From Pseudomonas nunensis (GTDB lineage Bacteria > Pseudomonadota > Gammaproteobacteria > Pseudomonadales > Pseudomonadaceae), in contig NZ_CP101125.1 in NCBI RefSeq assembly GCF_024296925.1, positions 2,606,501-2,670,500 on the forward strand: a stretch of 64,000 nt of DNA. The letters run 5' to 3'. A program made the position numbers and the translations under genes. Below the pieces are notes generated by a model. That model did not search any database. It was not told the origin of the DNA and worked only from the letters and a program-made list of their open reading frames with translations. This document shows, piece by piece, positions 56,129 through 64,000 of the stretch; position 1 is the stretch's first letter, and each line of letters opens with the position of its first letter.

Positions 56129-56333
56129 TAAGCAATGGAACAGTTTTTGTCAGACAGAGACAATCTCTGGCGAGATCGTCCTATCACTCGCCCAATGAAG
56201 GCGTAAGAAACCTGACACAATTTGAAATCAAACGTCTACTACTTTTTCGAGGTCAAATTGTTGTGTTCCAGCAAGTGCCCGGAAATAAGGGGGATGGGGT
56301 TGGAATATAGTTTTTAGTGCGCGGGGATGGGCG

Positions 56334-56348
56334 AATTGTCTGACAATT
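56334..56348. promoter_or_regulatory. Perfect palindrome AATTGTC-T-GACAATT upstream of aprA
   Basis: A 15-bp operator-like site lies about 220 bp before the aprA start. A second inverted repeat, CAATTTGA (56218-56225) and TCAAATTG (56253-56260), lies nearer. The region 56113-56480 is AT-rich and is the operon's promoter region. The binding proteins cannot be named from sequence. Confidence 0.45.
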
Positions 56349-56480
56349 TCAAATTTAAATATTAAATAGGGGTAAGTTGCTTTTTGTCGAGAGCGTCTCA
56401 CTTTGTTGAACTTATTAATATGAGTGCCAGTGCATTGCCATCAACTAAATTAAATAATTAGTGAATACTACATGCGGCCT

Positions 56481-57442
56481 GTAGCAGCTGCCGAAGGCTG
56501 CGTTCGACTGCGCAGCAGTCGTCAAACCTGAACACACCGCCATACTGAAACACCGCATCGCCTGATTTCACGACCGCTGCGCGCCCGAACGCAGGCTGCG
56601 CCAGCTGCTACAAAAAGCGCGCTATACGCTACAAAAAACGCGCTATACGCCATGTCTGTAGCAGCTGCCGAGCCTGCGAGGCTGCGTTCGGCGGCGCAGC
56701 CGTCGTCAAACCTGAACACACCGCCATACTGAAACACCGCATCGACTGATTTCACGACCGCTGCGCGCTCGAACGCAGGCTGCGCCAGCTGCTACAAAAA
56801 CCCCGCCATACGCTACAAAAAACGCGCCATACGCCATGTCTGTAGCAGCTGCCGAGCCTGCGAGGCTGCGTTCGGCGGCGCAGCCGTCGTCAAGCCTGAG
56901 CACACCGCCTTACCGAAACACCGCATCGACTGATTTCACGACCGCTGCGCGCTCGAACGCAGGCTGCGCCAGCTGCTACAAAAAGCGCGCCATACGCTAC
57001 AAAAAACGCGCCATACGCAATGTTTGTAGCAGATGCCGAGCCTGCGAGGCTGCGTTCGGCGGCGCAGCCGTCGTCAAACCTGAACATACCGTCTTACTGA
57101 AACACCGCATCGCTCGATTTCACGACCGCTGCGCGCCCGAACGCAGGCTGCGCCAGCTGCTACAAAAAACGCGCCATACACTACAAAAAACGCGCCATAC
57201 GCCATGTCTGTAGCAGCTGCCGAGCCTGCGAGGCTGCGTTCGGCGGCGCAGCCGTCGTCAAACCTGAACACACCGTCTCACTGAAACACCGCATCGCTCG
57301 ATTTCACGACCGCTGCGCGCCCGAACGCAGGCTGCGCCAGCTGCTACAAAAACCCCGCCATACGCTACAAAAAACGCGCCATACGCCATGTCTGTAGCAG
57401 CTGCCGAGCCTGCGAGGCTGCGTTCGGCGGCGCAGCCGTCGT
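56481..57442. repeat. 184-bp tandem array of GTAGCAGCTG-family REPINs beside a RAYT
   Basis: GTAGCAGCTGCCGAGCC-type starts lie at 56658, 56842, 57026, 57210 and 57394, exactly 184 bp apart, with a divergent first copy at 56481. Each unit has an inverted mate (CGAACGCAGGCTGCGCCAGC) and a spacer with two copies of CGCTACAAAAAACGCGCC-like sequence. It ends about 20 bp from the transposase stop. Short frames encoding repeated alanine-rich peptides are repeat by-products. Confidence 0.97.
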
Positions 57443-57462
57443 AAAACAAGCGTTGCAATACA

Positions 57463-57921
57463 TCAGAGCCAACACGCATCCCAAAGCGGATAGTCATGAA
57501 CTCGCTCGACGAGTCCAGCGCGTACGGGGTTGCGAACCACGTATCGCGCAAGATCCTTTACATCTTCCTCCTTGCGCACTGCTCGATCGTGATAGCCCTT
57601 CTGCCACAACCGCCCTCGCCGTCCCAACGTCTGATTAACGGCCAAACTGCTACGCGATTTGATGCGGCACACCACGTCGGCCAATGTTCTATCCCTCAGC
57701 TGCAACAGGTAGTGCATATGATCCGGCATCAAAACCCAGGTCAAAAAATCCGCCCAACCCTCCGCTTCCAACTCGCGCAGCTCTCTGACGACCAGTCGCC
57801 CCAGCCGCCAATCAGCAAAAAGCGGCTGTCGTTGGTGAACGACAGCCGTTATCAGATAAATACCTCCAGGTTCGGAAAAACGTCCAATACGCAGGCTACC
57901 GGCATTCGTAAAGACAGGCAT
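57463..57921 (-). CDS. REP-associated tyrosine transposase (RAYT)
   Basis: This 152-residue single-domain Y1 transposase is related to IS200/IS605 TnpA. The metal-binding HUH-like motif is H68-M-H70 in VLMPDHMHYL. The catalytic Tyr110 lies in LWQKGYHDRAVR, followed by ARYVVRNPVRAGLV, a RAYT hallmark. The start has GGAGG seven bases upstream. RAYTs are domesticated, usually single-copy enzymes that move or maintain the REP family they sit beside, here presumably the GTAGCAGCTG palindromes. The frame is intact with all catalytic residues, so activity is plausible. Confidence 0.95.
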   Translation of the reverse strand: MPVFTNAGSLRIGRFSEPGGIYLITAVVHQRQPLFADWRLGRLVVRELRELEAEGWADFLTWVLMPDHMHYLLQLRDRTLADVVCRIKSRSSLAVNQTLGRRGRLWQKGYHDRAVRKEEDVKDLARYVVRNPVRAGLVERVHDYPLWDACWL

Positions 57922-58014
57922 TCCATTGCCTCCTTATCCATTGAAGAGGAAGTCTCGAATCTACAACGCTGCCTCTCAGCTCGATAATCACCAATCGCTA
58001 CCAAATATGAACGC

Positions 58015-59100
58015 TCAACTCCCCGTCCGAATCTTGTTCCACACCCGCGTCCGAATCCGGTCAATGTTCAACGGCATAGCCTCCAGCGCAAACAATTTCC
58101 CCATCATTTCCGGGCTCGGATAGACCTTGGTGTCGTTCTTGATCGTCGGATCGATAAGGCTGTCGGCTTGTGCGTTGCCATTGGCGTAGTGCACGTAGTT
58201 GCTGATGCTGGCCATGACGTCCGGGCGCAGCAGGTAGTTCATGAAGGCGTAGCCGGCCTTTTCGTCCGGGGCGTCGGCGGGCATGGCGACCATGTCGAAC
58301 CAGATGGCGGCGCCTTCCTTGGGAATCGAGTAGCCGATGTCCACGCCGTTCTTGGCTTCCTTGGCGCGGTTTTCCGCTTGCAGGATGTCGCCGGAGAAAC
58401 CGACCGCCACGCAGATGTCGCCGTTGGCCAGGTCGCTGGTGTATTTGGACGAGTGGAAATAGCTCACATACGGCCGGACTTTCAGCAGCAGCGCTTCGGC
58501 TTTTTTATAGTCTTCGGGATTTTTGCTGTGGTGCGGCAAGCCCAAATAATTCAGCGCTGCGGGCAGCAGCTCCGGGCCGTTGTCGAGGATGGCCACCCCG
58601 CACTTTTGCAGTTTCTGCATGTTTTCCGGTTTGAAGATCAGGTCCCAGGAATCCACCGGCGCGTTGTCGCCCAATACCGCTTTGACTTTGGCGATGTTGT
58701 AGCCAATGCCAGTGCTGCCCCAGAGGTACGGGAAGCCGTGCTCGTTGCCCGGATCGTTGGTCTGCAAGGCTTTGAGCAGCACCGGGTTGAGGTTTTTCCA
58801 GTTCGGCAACTGGCTCTTGTCGAGTTTCTTCAACGCCTTGCCTTCAATCTGCCGGGCCATGAAGTGGTTCGACGGGAATACCACGTCGTAACCGGATTTG
58901 CCGGTCATCAACTTGCCGTCGAGGGTTTCGTTGCTGTCGTAGACGTCGTAGGTGAAGCCGATGCCGGTTTCTTTCTGGAAGTTCTTGGTGGTGTCCGGGG
59001 CGATGTAGTCCGACCAGTTGTAGATTTTGACTGTTTCGGCCGCGTGGCCGAGGGTCGCGACGAGTGCAAGGGGCGCCAGGGTCAGTGTCTTTCGGATCAT
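58015..59100 (-). CDS. Polyamine ABC transporter periplasmic binding protein (PotF/SpuD family)
   Basis: This 361-residue protein has a signal peptide (LTLAPLALVATLGHA) and the family opening KIYNWSDYIAPDTTKNFQKETG. It also has SGYDVVFPSNHFMARQIEGK, GFPYLWGSTGIGYN and the FHSSKYTSDLANGDICVAVGFSGD region that lines the ligand site. ATG 59100 is preceded by CAGGAA. It probably binds putrescine or spermidine; which one needs ligand-site comparison. No permease or ATPase genes follow here, so it may use a transporter encoded elsewhere. Confidence 0.92.
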   Translation of the reverse strand: MIRKTLTLAPLALVATLGHAAETVKIYNWSDYIAPDTTKNFQKETGIGFTYDVYDSNETLDGKLMTGKSGYDVVFPSNHFMARQIEGKALKKLDKSQLPNWKNLNPVLLKALQTNDPGNEHGFPYLWGSTGIGYNIAKVKAVLGDNAPVDSWDLIFKPENMQKLQKCGVAILDNGPELLPAALNYLGLPHHSKNPEDYKKAEALLLKVRPYVSYFHSSKYTSDLANGDICVAVGFSGDILQAENRAKEAKNGVDIGYSIPKEGAAIWFDMVAMPADAPDEKAGYAFMNYLLRPDVMASISNYVHYANGNAQADSLIDPTIKNDTKVYPSPEMMGKLFALEAMPLNIDRIRTRVWNKIRTGS

Positions 59101-59161
59101 GAGTCGATTCCTGTAAGGGCTATTGTTATTGGCAGGCAATCAAAAGATCAAAATCAAAAAA

Positions 59162-59503
59162 TCAAAAAATCAAAACGTAGGTCTTGCGCACGGTTTCCTG
59201 GATATCCCAGATACCGAGACTGTTGGCTGGCAACATCAGTGCATCGCCGGCTTCTATGTGCAGGGTTTCACCGTCGTCAGGGGTGAAGGTGCAACGGCCC
59301 TGGATGAAGTGACAGAACTCCTGGGCCACGATTTGCCGGCGCCAGCGACCGGGAGTGCATTCCCAGACGCCGGTTTCGACGCCGTCGTCGCGCTCGACGC
59401 TGGTGGTCGAGGCCACCGCCACTGGCGTCCCCAGTGGCACGGCGACGGGGTTGGATTCGTCCAGCTTCAGGGTGGCGGTGTTCTTGAATTGCGTGATGCC
59501 CAT
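59162..59503 (-). CDS. Cupin domain protein
   Basis: This 113-residue cupin (Cupin_3/DUF861 type) has a conserved barrel with WECTPGRWRRQI, EFCHFIQGRCTFTPDDGE and IEAGDALMLPANSLGIWDI. ATG 59503 (MGITQFKNTATLKLDES) follows CAGGTAC; a TTG five codons upstream is less likely. It lies between the polyamine-binding protein and the FAD oxidoreductase on the same strand. In other Pseudomonas this trio recurs in polyamine catabolism clusters, so a related role is inferred. Confidence 0.88.
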   Translation of the reverse strand: MGITQFKNTATLKLDESNPVAVPLGTPVAVASTTSVERDDGVETGVWECTPGRWRRQIVAQEFCHFIQGRCTFTPDDGETLHIEAGDALMLPANSLGIWDIQETVRKTYVLIF

Positions 59504-59534
59504 GGGAGTACCTGTCAATGAGAAAGAACGCTGT

Positions 59535-60941
59535 TTAGTGCATGAAACCTTCCATGAACCCCGCCACGCCGCTGGCGAGTTTGCGCCGCCAGGGTGCGGT
59601 GGCCGGGTTGGCCAGGGTCTGGTCTTCGTGGACGAAGCTGCGGATGATCGCGTTGTAGCCGAGCCAGCGGCAGGGTTCCGGCTCCCAGGCTTTCAGCGCA
59701 TCGAGTCCACCCTGTGGGATGACCCAAGGCTGGCGCACCAGCTCGGTATCGCGCTCCAGGATCAGATCGGCGAGGGTTCGCCCGCCCAAATTGCTGGCAC
59801 CGACACCCTCCCCGCCATAACCGCCAGACAACGCGATGCCAGCGGCCCGATCGCAGAGCATGTGCGGCTTGAAATGTCGGGACATGCCCAGGTTGCCGCC
59901 CCACGCGTGAGTGATGCGCACGTTCTTGAGTTGCGGGAACAGTTCGCCGAACAGATAACGCCGCAGTTCCACCTCGCCGGTGGTCAGGTCGAAGTCATGG
60001 CGTAATTTGCCAGCGAACTGATAGCCACCCCGAGCGCCGAACACCAGGCGATTGTCGGCGGTGCGCTGGCCGTAAGTGACCTGGCGGCTGCTCTCGCCAA
60101 AAGCCTGGCCACGGCTCAAGCCGATTTCGTCCCACGTCGCGGCGGACAAAGGCTCGGTGGCCACAATCAGGCTCTGAACCGGCAATTGATAACGCCCCAG
60201 GGGCGGCAGCGTGACGGCGTAGCCTTCGACCGCAGGCACAATCCAGCGGCTGCGCACCTGAGCCTTGGCCGTACGCAAACTGCCGGACTGCCACTGAGTG
60301 ACCGGGCTGTTCTCATAGATCTTGACGCCCATGCGCTCCACCGCCCGGGCCAGGCCACGCACCAGTTTTGCCGGGTGAATGGTCGCCACATGCGGCGCAT
60401 AGATACCGCCATAAGGCTTGGCGATTCTGATCTGTTGCGCCAATTGCTCGGGGCTGAGCCAGCGGTAATCGTTTTCGGTCAGGCCCTGGCTGTGCAGCTT
60501 GTCCAGGTAACCGCGCAGGCTGGCCTCCTGCTCTGGATAACGCGCCGCGCAATACAGCACGCCACCTTTGCGGTAATCGCAGTCGATGCCTTCGCGTTCG
60601 AGGACGATCTCTACTTCATCGGGAATGCTGTGCAGCAGATCGAACGAGGCGCGGCGTTGTTCAGGCGAGAGACCGGCAAGCAAACGGTCCTCACCCAGCA
60701 GATTGCCCATCAGCCAGCCGCCATTGCGGCCCGAGGCGCCAAAACCGGCGGTTTGCGCCTCGACGATGGCGATCTCCAGGCCCGGGGCCAGGCGCTTGAG
60801 GTAGTACGCGGTCCACAACCCAGTGTAGCCGGCGCCGATGATGGCCACATCGACGTCCAGGTCCTGTTCCAAGGCCGGACGTGCCAGCAACGGCTCGTCG
60901 AGTTGATCCATCCATAAACTGATGTTGCGCCACGCCGGCAT
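59535..60941 (-). CDS. FAD-dependent oxidoreductase (PuuB/DAO family)
   Basis: This 468-residue enzyme has the Rossmann FAD motif VDVAIIGAGYTGLWTAYYL near residue 34. The region GFGASGRNGGWL follows, and the C-terminal FAD contact reads GIALSGGYGGEGVGASNLGG. It resembles gamma-glutamylputrescine oxidase (PuuB), but related amine oxidoreductases cannot be ruled out. ATG 60941 has GGAG upstream; a GTG five codons earlier is possible. It is in line with the cupin and the polyamine-binding protein genes. Confidence 0.9.
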   Translation of the reverse strand: MPAWRNISLWMDQLDEPLLARPALEQDLDVDVAIIGAGYTGLWTAYYLKRLAPGLEIAIVEAQTAGFGASGRNGGWLMGNLLGEDRLLAGLSPEQRRASFDLLHSIPDEVEIVLEREGIDCDYRKGGVLYCAARYPEQEASLRGYLDKLHSQGLTENDYRWLSPEQLAQQIRIAKPYGGIYAPHVATIHPAKLVRGLARAVERMGVKIYENSPVTQWQSGSLRTAKAQVRSRWIVPAVEGYAVTLPPLGRYQLPVQSLIVATEPLSAATWDEIGLSRGQAFGESSRQVTYGQRTADNRLVFGARGGYQFAGKLRHDFDLTTGEVELRRYLFGELFPQLKNVRITHAWGGNLGMSRHFKPHMLCDRAAGIALSGGYGGEGVGASNLGGRTLADLILERDTELVRQPWVIPQGGLDALKAWEPEPCRWLGYNAIIRSFVHEDQTLANPATAPWRRKLASGVAGFMEGFMH

Positions 60942-60991
60942 ACCAGACTCCACCACTCAAACTTCGATGGCGTCGATCCTAGAGCGTGACC

Positions 60992-61807
60992 TCAGAGGCT
61001 GTCTTGCGCGCGTGCACGCAAAGAAATTTGTTTGACGTAGGCCTTGGGCGACTGGCCGGTGTGTTGGCGGAAACAACTGTAAAACGCCGACAGCGAGTTG
61101 AAGCCAGCGGCAAACGCCAGTTCGTCGACCCGCAATGGTGGCGTAGCCTTGTCCAGCGCCGCGAGCAAGTGCTGCAGGCGCGCCTGGTTGACGTAACGAT
61201 AGAAGCTTTGCCCGAGCACCTGGTTCAACAGATAGGAAATCTGATTGCGGCTGTAACCGCACTCCTTCGCCACCCGCTGCAAATCGAGTTCGGGGTCCAG
61301 ATAAGGTTGCTGGCGCTGAAAATACTGCTGCAGGTCTTCGGCCATAAAGCTCAGTTGTCGCGGTGACAATCCAAGCCGGCTGGCCGCCGGGCGCAGGTTA
61401 TTCGACGTTTTACTCGGCGGCTGTTCGCGCACCAGAGACGCGTATTCGTTGACGCGCCAGATCAAGCCGTCACGCACGGTGATCGCTTCGCTGGAGCGAA
61501 ACGACACCATCCCGTCGGTGCCGCGCAGGGTCATCTGGTATTGAATGAACGCGGTGTTGCCGTCCAGGCGAATGCGATCCGAATGCTCCAGCGCTTCGCC
61601 GGGATTGCGCGGCATGCTGTCGCGTACGTACTCGCGCAACTCGTCCAGGCCCATCACGCGGTTCTGGAAAAAGTCGCTGTACTGGATGTCCGGGTGATAC
61701 AGCGCCATCACGCCGTCCAGGTCCCGGTGTTTCCAGCACAGGTGGTAGCGCATGACCGTCTCGCCGGTGGCTTGGGTTTGCAGCGGACCATCATCATCGG
61801 CGTGCAT
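60992..61807 (-). CDS. AraC-family regulator with N-terminal NTF2/SnoaL-like domain
   Basis: This 271-residue protein pairs two uncommon partners. Residues about 10-130 read as a SnoaL/NTF2-like cone (YHLCWKHRDLDGVMALYHPDIQYSDFF, then FIQYQMTLRGTDGMVSFRSSEAI). Residues about 165-265 form an AraC HTH pair (LQRVAKECGYSRNQISYLLNQVLG, ending FAAGFNSLSAFYSCFRQHTGQSPKAYV). It lies 50 bp upstream of the oxidoreductase gene on the same strand and may regulate this cluster in response to a small ligand held by the NTF2 fold (inference). Confidence 0.88.
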   Translation of the reverse strand: MHADDDGPLQTQATGETVMRYHLCWKHRDLDGVMALYHPDIQYSDFFQNRVMGLDELREYVRDSMPRNPGEALEHSDRIRLDGNTAFIQYQMTLRGTDGMVSFRSSEAITVRDGLIWRVNEYASLVREQPPSKTSNNLRPAASRLGLSPRQLSFMAEDLQQYFQRQQPYLDPELDLQRVAKECGYSRNQISYLLNQVLGQSFYRYVNQARLQHLLAALDKATPPLRVDELAFAAGFNSLSAFYSCFRQHTGQSPKAYVKQISLRARAQDSL

Positions 61808-62051
61808 AGAGGGCTCTGTGAAATAAACCGAGCTTGCCCAACTTGGGCCTCGGCTTCAATGGCCGATCAATGATGGCCTTTTGGCGATGAATGCCCGAGG
61901 CGTGACCCATATCAAAAAAAATCGAACCAATCGCTAAACGGACTGAAAAAATCCACATGGTTTTCACATCTGGATGCTACTTTTAAATGCATTCACCGGT
62001 TGAACCAATGAAGGTTCTACCCCTCCTCACATGAGCTAAAGGAAGCGCTCG

Positions 62052-62075
62052 ATGACTAAGGCGGGCAACACATGA
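62052..62075 (+). CDS. Seven-residue leader peptide coupled to the DUF1652 gene
   Basis: ATG 62052 follows a strong AAAGGAAG (62038-62045) and encodes MTKAGNT, stopping at TGA 62073-62075. That stop overlaps the DUF1652 start ATG (62072) as ATGA. The downstream gene itself has only a weak RBS, so its translation probably depends on the leader. The 264-bp region 61808-62071 holds the divergent promoters and nothing else recognised. Confidence 0.5.
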   Translation: MTKAGNT

Positions 62076-62347
62076 ACAAAGGGTCATTCAGCAAAGTTAC
62101 CTTTCCAAACGCCTGCCAGCTGATGCGCTGGCATTTTCATCCCATGGGTTTCGAGGCGAGCATGGACGCGCCGGGCAGCATGATTGCCCGTCTTTTTGAC
62201 CGTGCCAGTGGCGAAACCATGATCGCCATTGCTGGCATTCCTTGCGCGACCGTGATGAATGCCGCAGATGTAGAACGAATAATCGAAGCGGTGGAAGATG
62301 AACTTGAAACGTTCATTCCGCCGGTGGCGCTCAGGAGTTATGCCTGA
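62072..62347 (+). CDS. DUF1652 protein
   Basis: This 91-residue protein has the family core FPNACQLMRWHFHPMGFEA and the ending VERIIEAVEDELE. DUF1652 proteins are small, mostly Pseudomonas proteins of unknown function. It has no signal peptide. It is followed 20 bp later by a good terminator, so it is a monocistronic unit apart from the leader peptide. Confidence 0.88.
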   Translation: MNKGSFSKVTFPNACQLMRWHFHPMGFEASMDAPGSMIARLFDRASGETMIAIAGIPCATVMNAADVERIIEAVEDELETFIPPVALRSYA

Positions 62348-62367
62348 CACCGGATCCAGACAACAAG

Positions 62368-62393
62368 AAGCCCACAGGATGTGGGCTTTTTTG
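62368..62393 (+). terminator. Rho-independent terminator after DUF1652 gene
   Basis: An 8-bp stem, aagcccac with gtgggctt, has the loop aggat and runs into six T's (62387-62392). Confidence 0.93.
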
Positions 62394-62432
62394 TGGGTGC
62401 TGATTCATCCTGAATTGAAATGCCATACCCCT

Positions 62433-62520
62433 GTGGGAGCGGGCTTGCTCGCGAAGGCGGTGAATCAGTCGACATTGATGCTGGATGACACACCGCCTTC
62501 GCGAGCAAGCCCGCTCCCAC
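62433..62520. repeat. GTGGGAGC-family REPIN
   Basis: An inverted pair of the 23-bp palindrome (62433, complement ending 62520) lies between the convergent DUF1652 and helicase genes. A fragment (atggctcccaca) adjoins it. Confidence 0.92.
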
Positions 62521-62544
62521 ATGGCTCCCACAGGAATTAGCGGT

Positions 62545-64000
62545 CTATGCGGATTTTGCGCTCTGCCGATGATCCGCAAAGAACGCCTTGCCCTGACCGA
62601 CCTTGTCAGACGCCTTGGGCATATTGACGGTTTGGCCGTCCTGGCCATCGACATACCAATAGCAATGACTCACCGCCCGGGTGATCCCGACATAAGCCAG
62701 CCGCAGAATCTCGTCTTTCTGCGCCGTGTCATAAGCCTCGCTGTCCCCAGCCTTGCCCAGCCCTGCCATGCGATACACCTGGTTCTTGTAAGGCGAGCTG
62801 GTCAGATGCTGGCAATCGCCCAGCAAGAACACAGCGTCCGCCTGAAGCCCTTTGGCGCTGTGATAGGTCAATTGCTTGAGCCGGCGAGCGTCGTACGGCA
62901 GGCTAGAATCAACATTAACTAAAGATTGAATATGCTGCTCTATCAATGACTTATCGCTACTTTTTCGATAAAGCATCAAGATTGAATCGCCGCGCCGATA
63001 GTGTTCCATCAACCGCTGCGCCATGCCTTGGTCATCCCGGTCCAGCACGTTCACCGGCTGGAGCGCCTTGGATTCACCGCAGGCCTTGGCCTTCTTGCCA
63101 GGGATGGCTGGCGCGGCTCGCACGATGTGTTCGGCGGCATCGATGATGTGCTGATGACTGCGATAATTGTCGCTGAGCATGACCCGAGTGGTGCTCGGCG
63201 ACGGGAATTCCTTGTTGAACTCCATAAAGTACGTCGGCGAACTGCCGCGCCAGCCATAGATCGACTGCCAATCATCGCCAACACACAGCAACGACGAACG
63301 CTGCGCACCACGCCCTACATGCATCGCCGGTCCACGACTGCGAATCTCGGCCAGGCTGGCGCGAATCCACGAGACAATCTGCGGCGATACGTCTTGAAAT
63401 TCGTCGATCATCAGGTGCGACAGCGGCCTGAGCAGCTCATCGCTCAGCAGCTTCAGGTTTTCGGGCGAATGCTCGCTGAACAGGGCAAACATCCGGTTAT
63501 AGGTCATCACCGGTGGCTTTTGATCGAGCAAGTGATCTTCCAGGGCGCGCCAGAACAGGCTCAAGGCTTCAAAGAAAAACCGGTCCGGGTCGTCCTTGGC
63601 AAAATTCATACGGCCCACGGCATCGGGAACGTCCAGCCCCAGGTTCTCGATAAACCCGGCGGCAGCGACGAAACAGTCCAGCAACGGTGAGGAGCCTAGC
63701 TCACCCTTGACCTTGTAATCGAACCCCGGCCCGGCACTGGCATCCCCGGCCAACGAGGCTAAAACACGTTTTGAAGATTCATAACTATCCAGCCATATCA
63801 ATGGCTTACGACAGAATGCTTGAAACAAGGTGCGCTTTACTGCCCATTCGGCGCGCACCGTCAGCTTGGCATTTGGACGGCTGACTTGCGGGTTTTCCCG
63901 AGGATCGAAGCCCAGCACCACCCAGGCGTCCAGGCTTGGAATGTAGCCGTGACAATGAAAGGTCGAGCCGTTGATATCGAACGTCTGACGATTCGGCTCG
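62545..64000 (-). CDS. UvrD/Rep-like superfamily 1 DNA helicase, C-terminal part (5' end outside window)
   Basis: The frame is open to the window edge on the minus strand, so the N-terminus with Walker A is outside. The visible ~485 residues include motif II (HLMIDEFQDVSPQIV), motif III (LCVGDDWQSIYGWRGSSP), motif IV (LSDNYRSHQHI), motif V (LTYHSAKGLQADAVFLL) and motif VI (RLAYVGITRAVSHCY). This is a UvrD-like fold with an altered motif V (HSAKGLQ). The region ahead of residue 458 from the end (IPSLDAWVVLGFD) is also coding. It is convergent with the DUF1652 gene. Role within the family is unknown. Confidence 0.9.
   Translation of the reverse strand, partial: EPNRQTFDINGSTFHCHGYIPSLDAWVVLGFDPRENPQVSRPNAKLTVRAEWAVKRTLFQAFCRKPLIWLDSYESSKRVLASLAGDASAGPGFDYKVKGELGSSPLLDCFVAAAGFIENLGLDVPDAVGRMNFAKDDPDRFFFEALSLFWRALEDHLLDQKPPVMTYNRMFALFSEHSPENLKLLSDELLRPLSHLMIDEFQDVSPQIVSWIRASLAEIRSRGPAMHVGRGAQRSSLLCVGDDWQSIYGWRGSSPTYFMEFNKEFPSPSTTRVMLSDNYRSHQHIIDAAEHIVRAAPAIPGKKAKACGESKALQPVNVLDRDDQGMAQRLMEHYRRGDSILMLYRKSSDKSLIEQHIQSLVNVDSSLPYDARRLKQLTYHSAKGLQADAVFLLGDCQHLTSSPYKNQVYRMAGLGKAGDSEAYDTAQKDEILRLAYVGITRAVSHCYWYVDGQDGQTVNMPKASDKVGQGKAFFADHRQSAKSA

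Noticed and set aside
56522..57551. Repeated small frames encoding near-identical 65-residue peptides in the 184-bp array
   Set aside because: They repeat with the array period, have no RBS and derive from the REPIN units.
57463..57921. RAYT gene as part of a complete IS200/IS605 insertion sequence
   Set aside because: No tnpB-like gene or IS ends flank it; size, motifs and adjoining REPs fit a domesticated RAYT.

Overview
The window is a high-GC chromosomal segment from a Pseudomonas of the fluorescens group. The evidence is the aprA-inh-aprDEF-prt-lipA exoenzyme operon, two families of extragenic palindromes typical of these species (one starting GTGGGAGC, one starting GTAGCAGCTG), Pseudomonas-type small DUF proteins and a bacterial FAN1 nuclease. 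No plasmid, phage or integrase genes are visible; the accessory character comes from repeats and one repeat-bounded block.

Positions 1-11.6 kb: the end of a DUF3141 gene, five 240-bp tandem repeats, then a short-chain polyhydroxyalkanoate cluster. A divergent AraC regulator (phbR) faces phaB (acetoacetyl-CoA reductase), phaA (thiolase) and phaC (class I synthase). Two isochorismatase-fold hydrolases follow, flanking an OprD-type porin and a dense palindrome array; a divergent LysR gene probably controls the second hydrolase. Positions 11.8-21.0 kb: a complete selenium-dependent formate oxidation locus read on the minus strand, fdnG-fdnH-fdnI-fdhE-selA-selB-selC. FdnG carries an in-frame UGA (Sec197) followed by a bacterial SECIS hairpin, and the tRNA-Sec begins at the base after the selB stop codon.

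Positions 21.3-35 kb: housekeeping and accessory genes, including a PatB-type C-S lyase, an SDR, a CPA1 antiporter, a hemerythrin, a double-PAS hybrid histidine kinase, a DJ-1/PfpI protein, and an XPD/DinG-like helicase translationally coupled to FAN1. Two small envelope proteins follow. Positions 35.2-39.3 kb: a block bounded by direct copies of the 3' end of the lipase gene. It holds a 760-residue modular protein whose last 450 bp are visibly AT-richer, and a pair of overlapping small genes preceded by a candidate structured RNA.

Positions 39.3-56.1 kb: the extracellular enzyme operon on the minus strand. It encodes a serralysin metalloprotease, its periplasmic inhibitor, the AprDEF type I secretion apparatus, two subtilase autotransporters and two family I.3 lipases/polyurethanases. 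AprDEF presumably exports the protease and the lipases, which carry RTX repeats and C-terminal signals. A perfect RsmA/E-type site overlaps the aprA ribosome binding site. Positions 56.4-57.9 kb: a REP-associated tyrosine transposase (RAYT) beside a 184-bp tandem array of the GTAGCAGCTG palindromes, the family also amplified at 0.9-2.1, 33.8-34.1 and 46.1 kb. Positions 58-64 kb: polyamine-type genes (periplasmic binding protein, cupin, FAD oxidoreductase, AraC regulator with an NTF2-like domain), a DUF1652 gene with a coupled leader peptide, and a UvrD-like helicase cut by the window end.

The most unusual structure is the repeat biology. In two unrelated places the last ~45-50 nt of a gene has been duplicated together with the palindrome beside it, with a RAYT of the matching family nearby.
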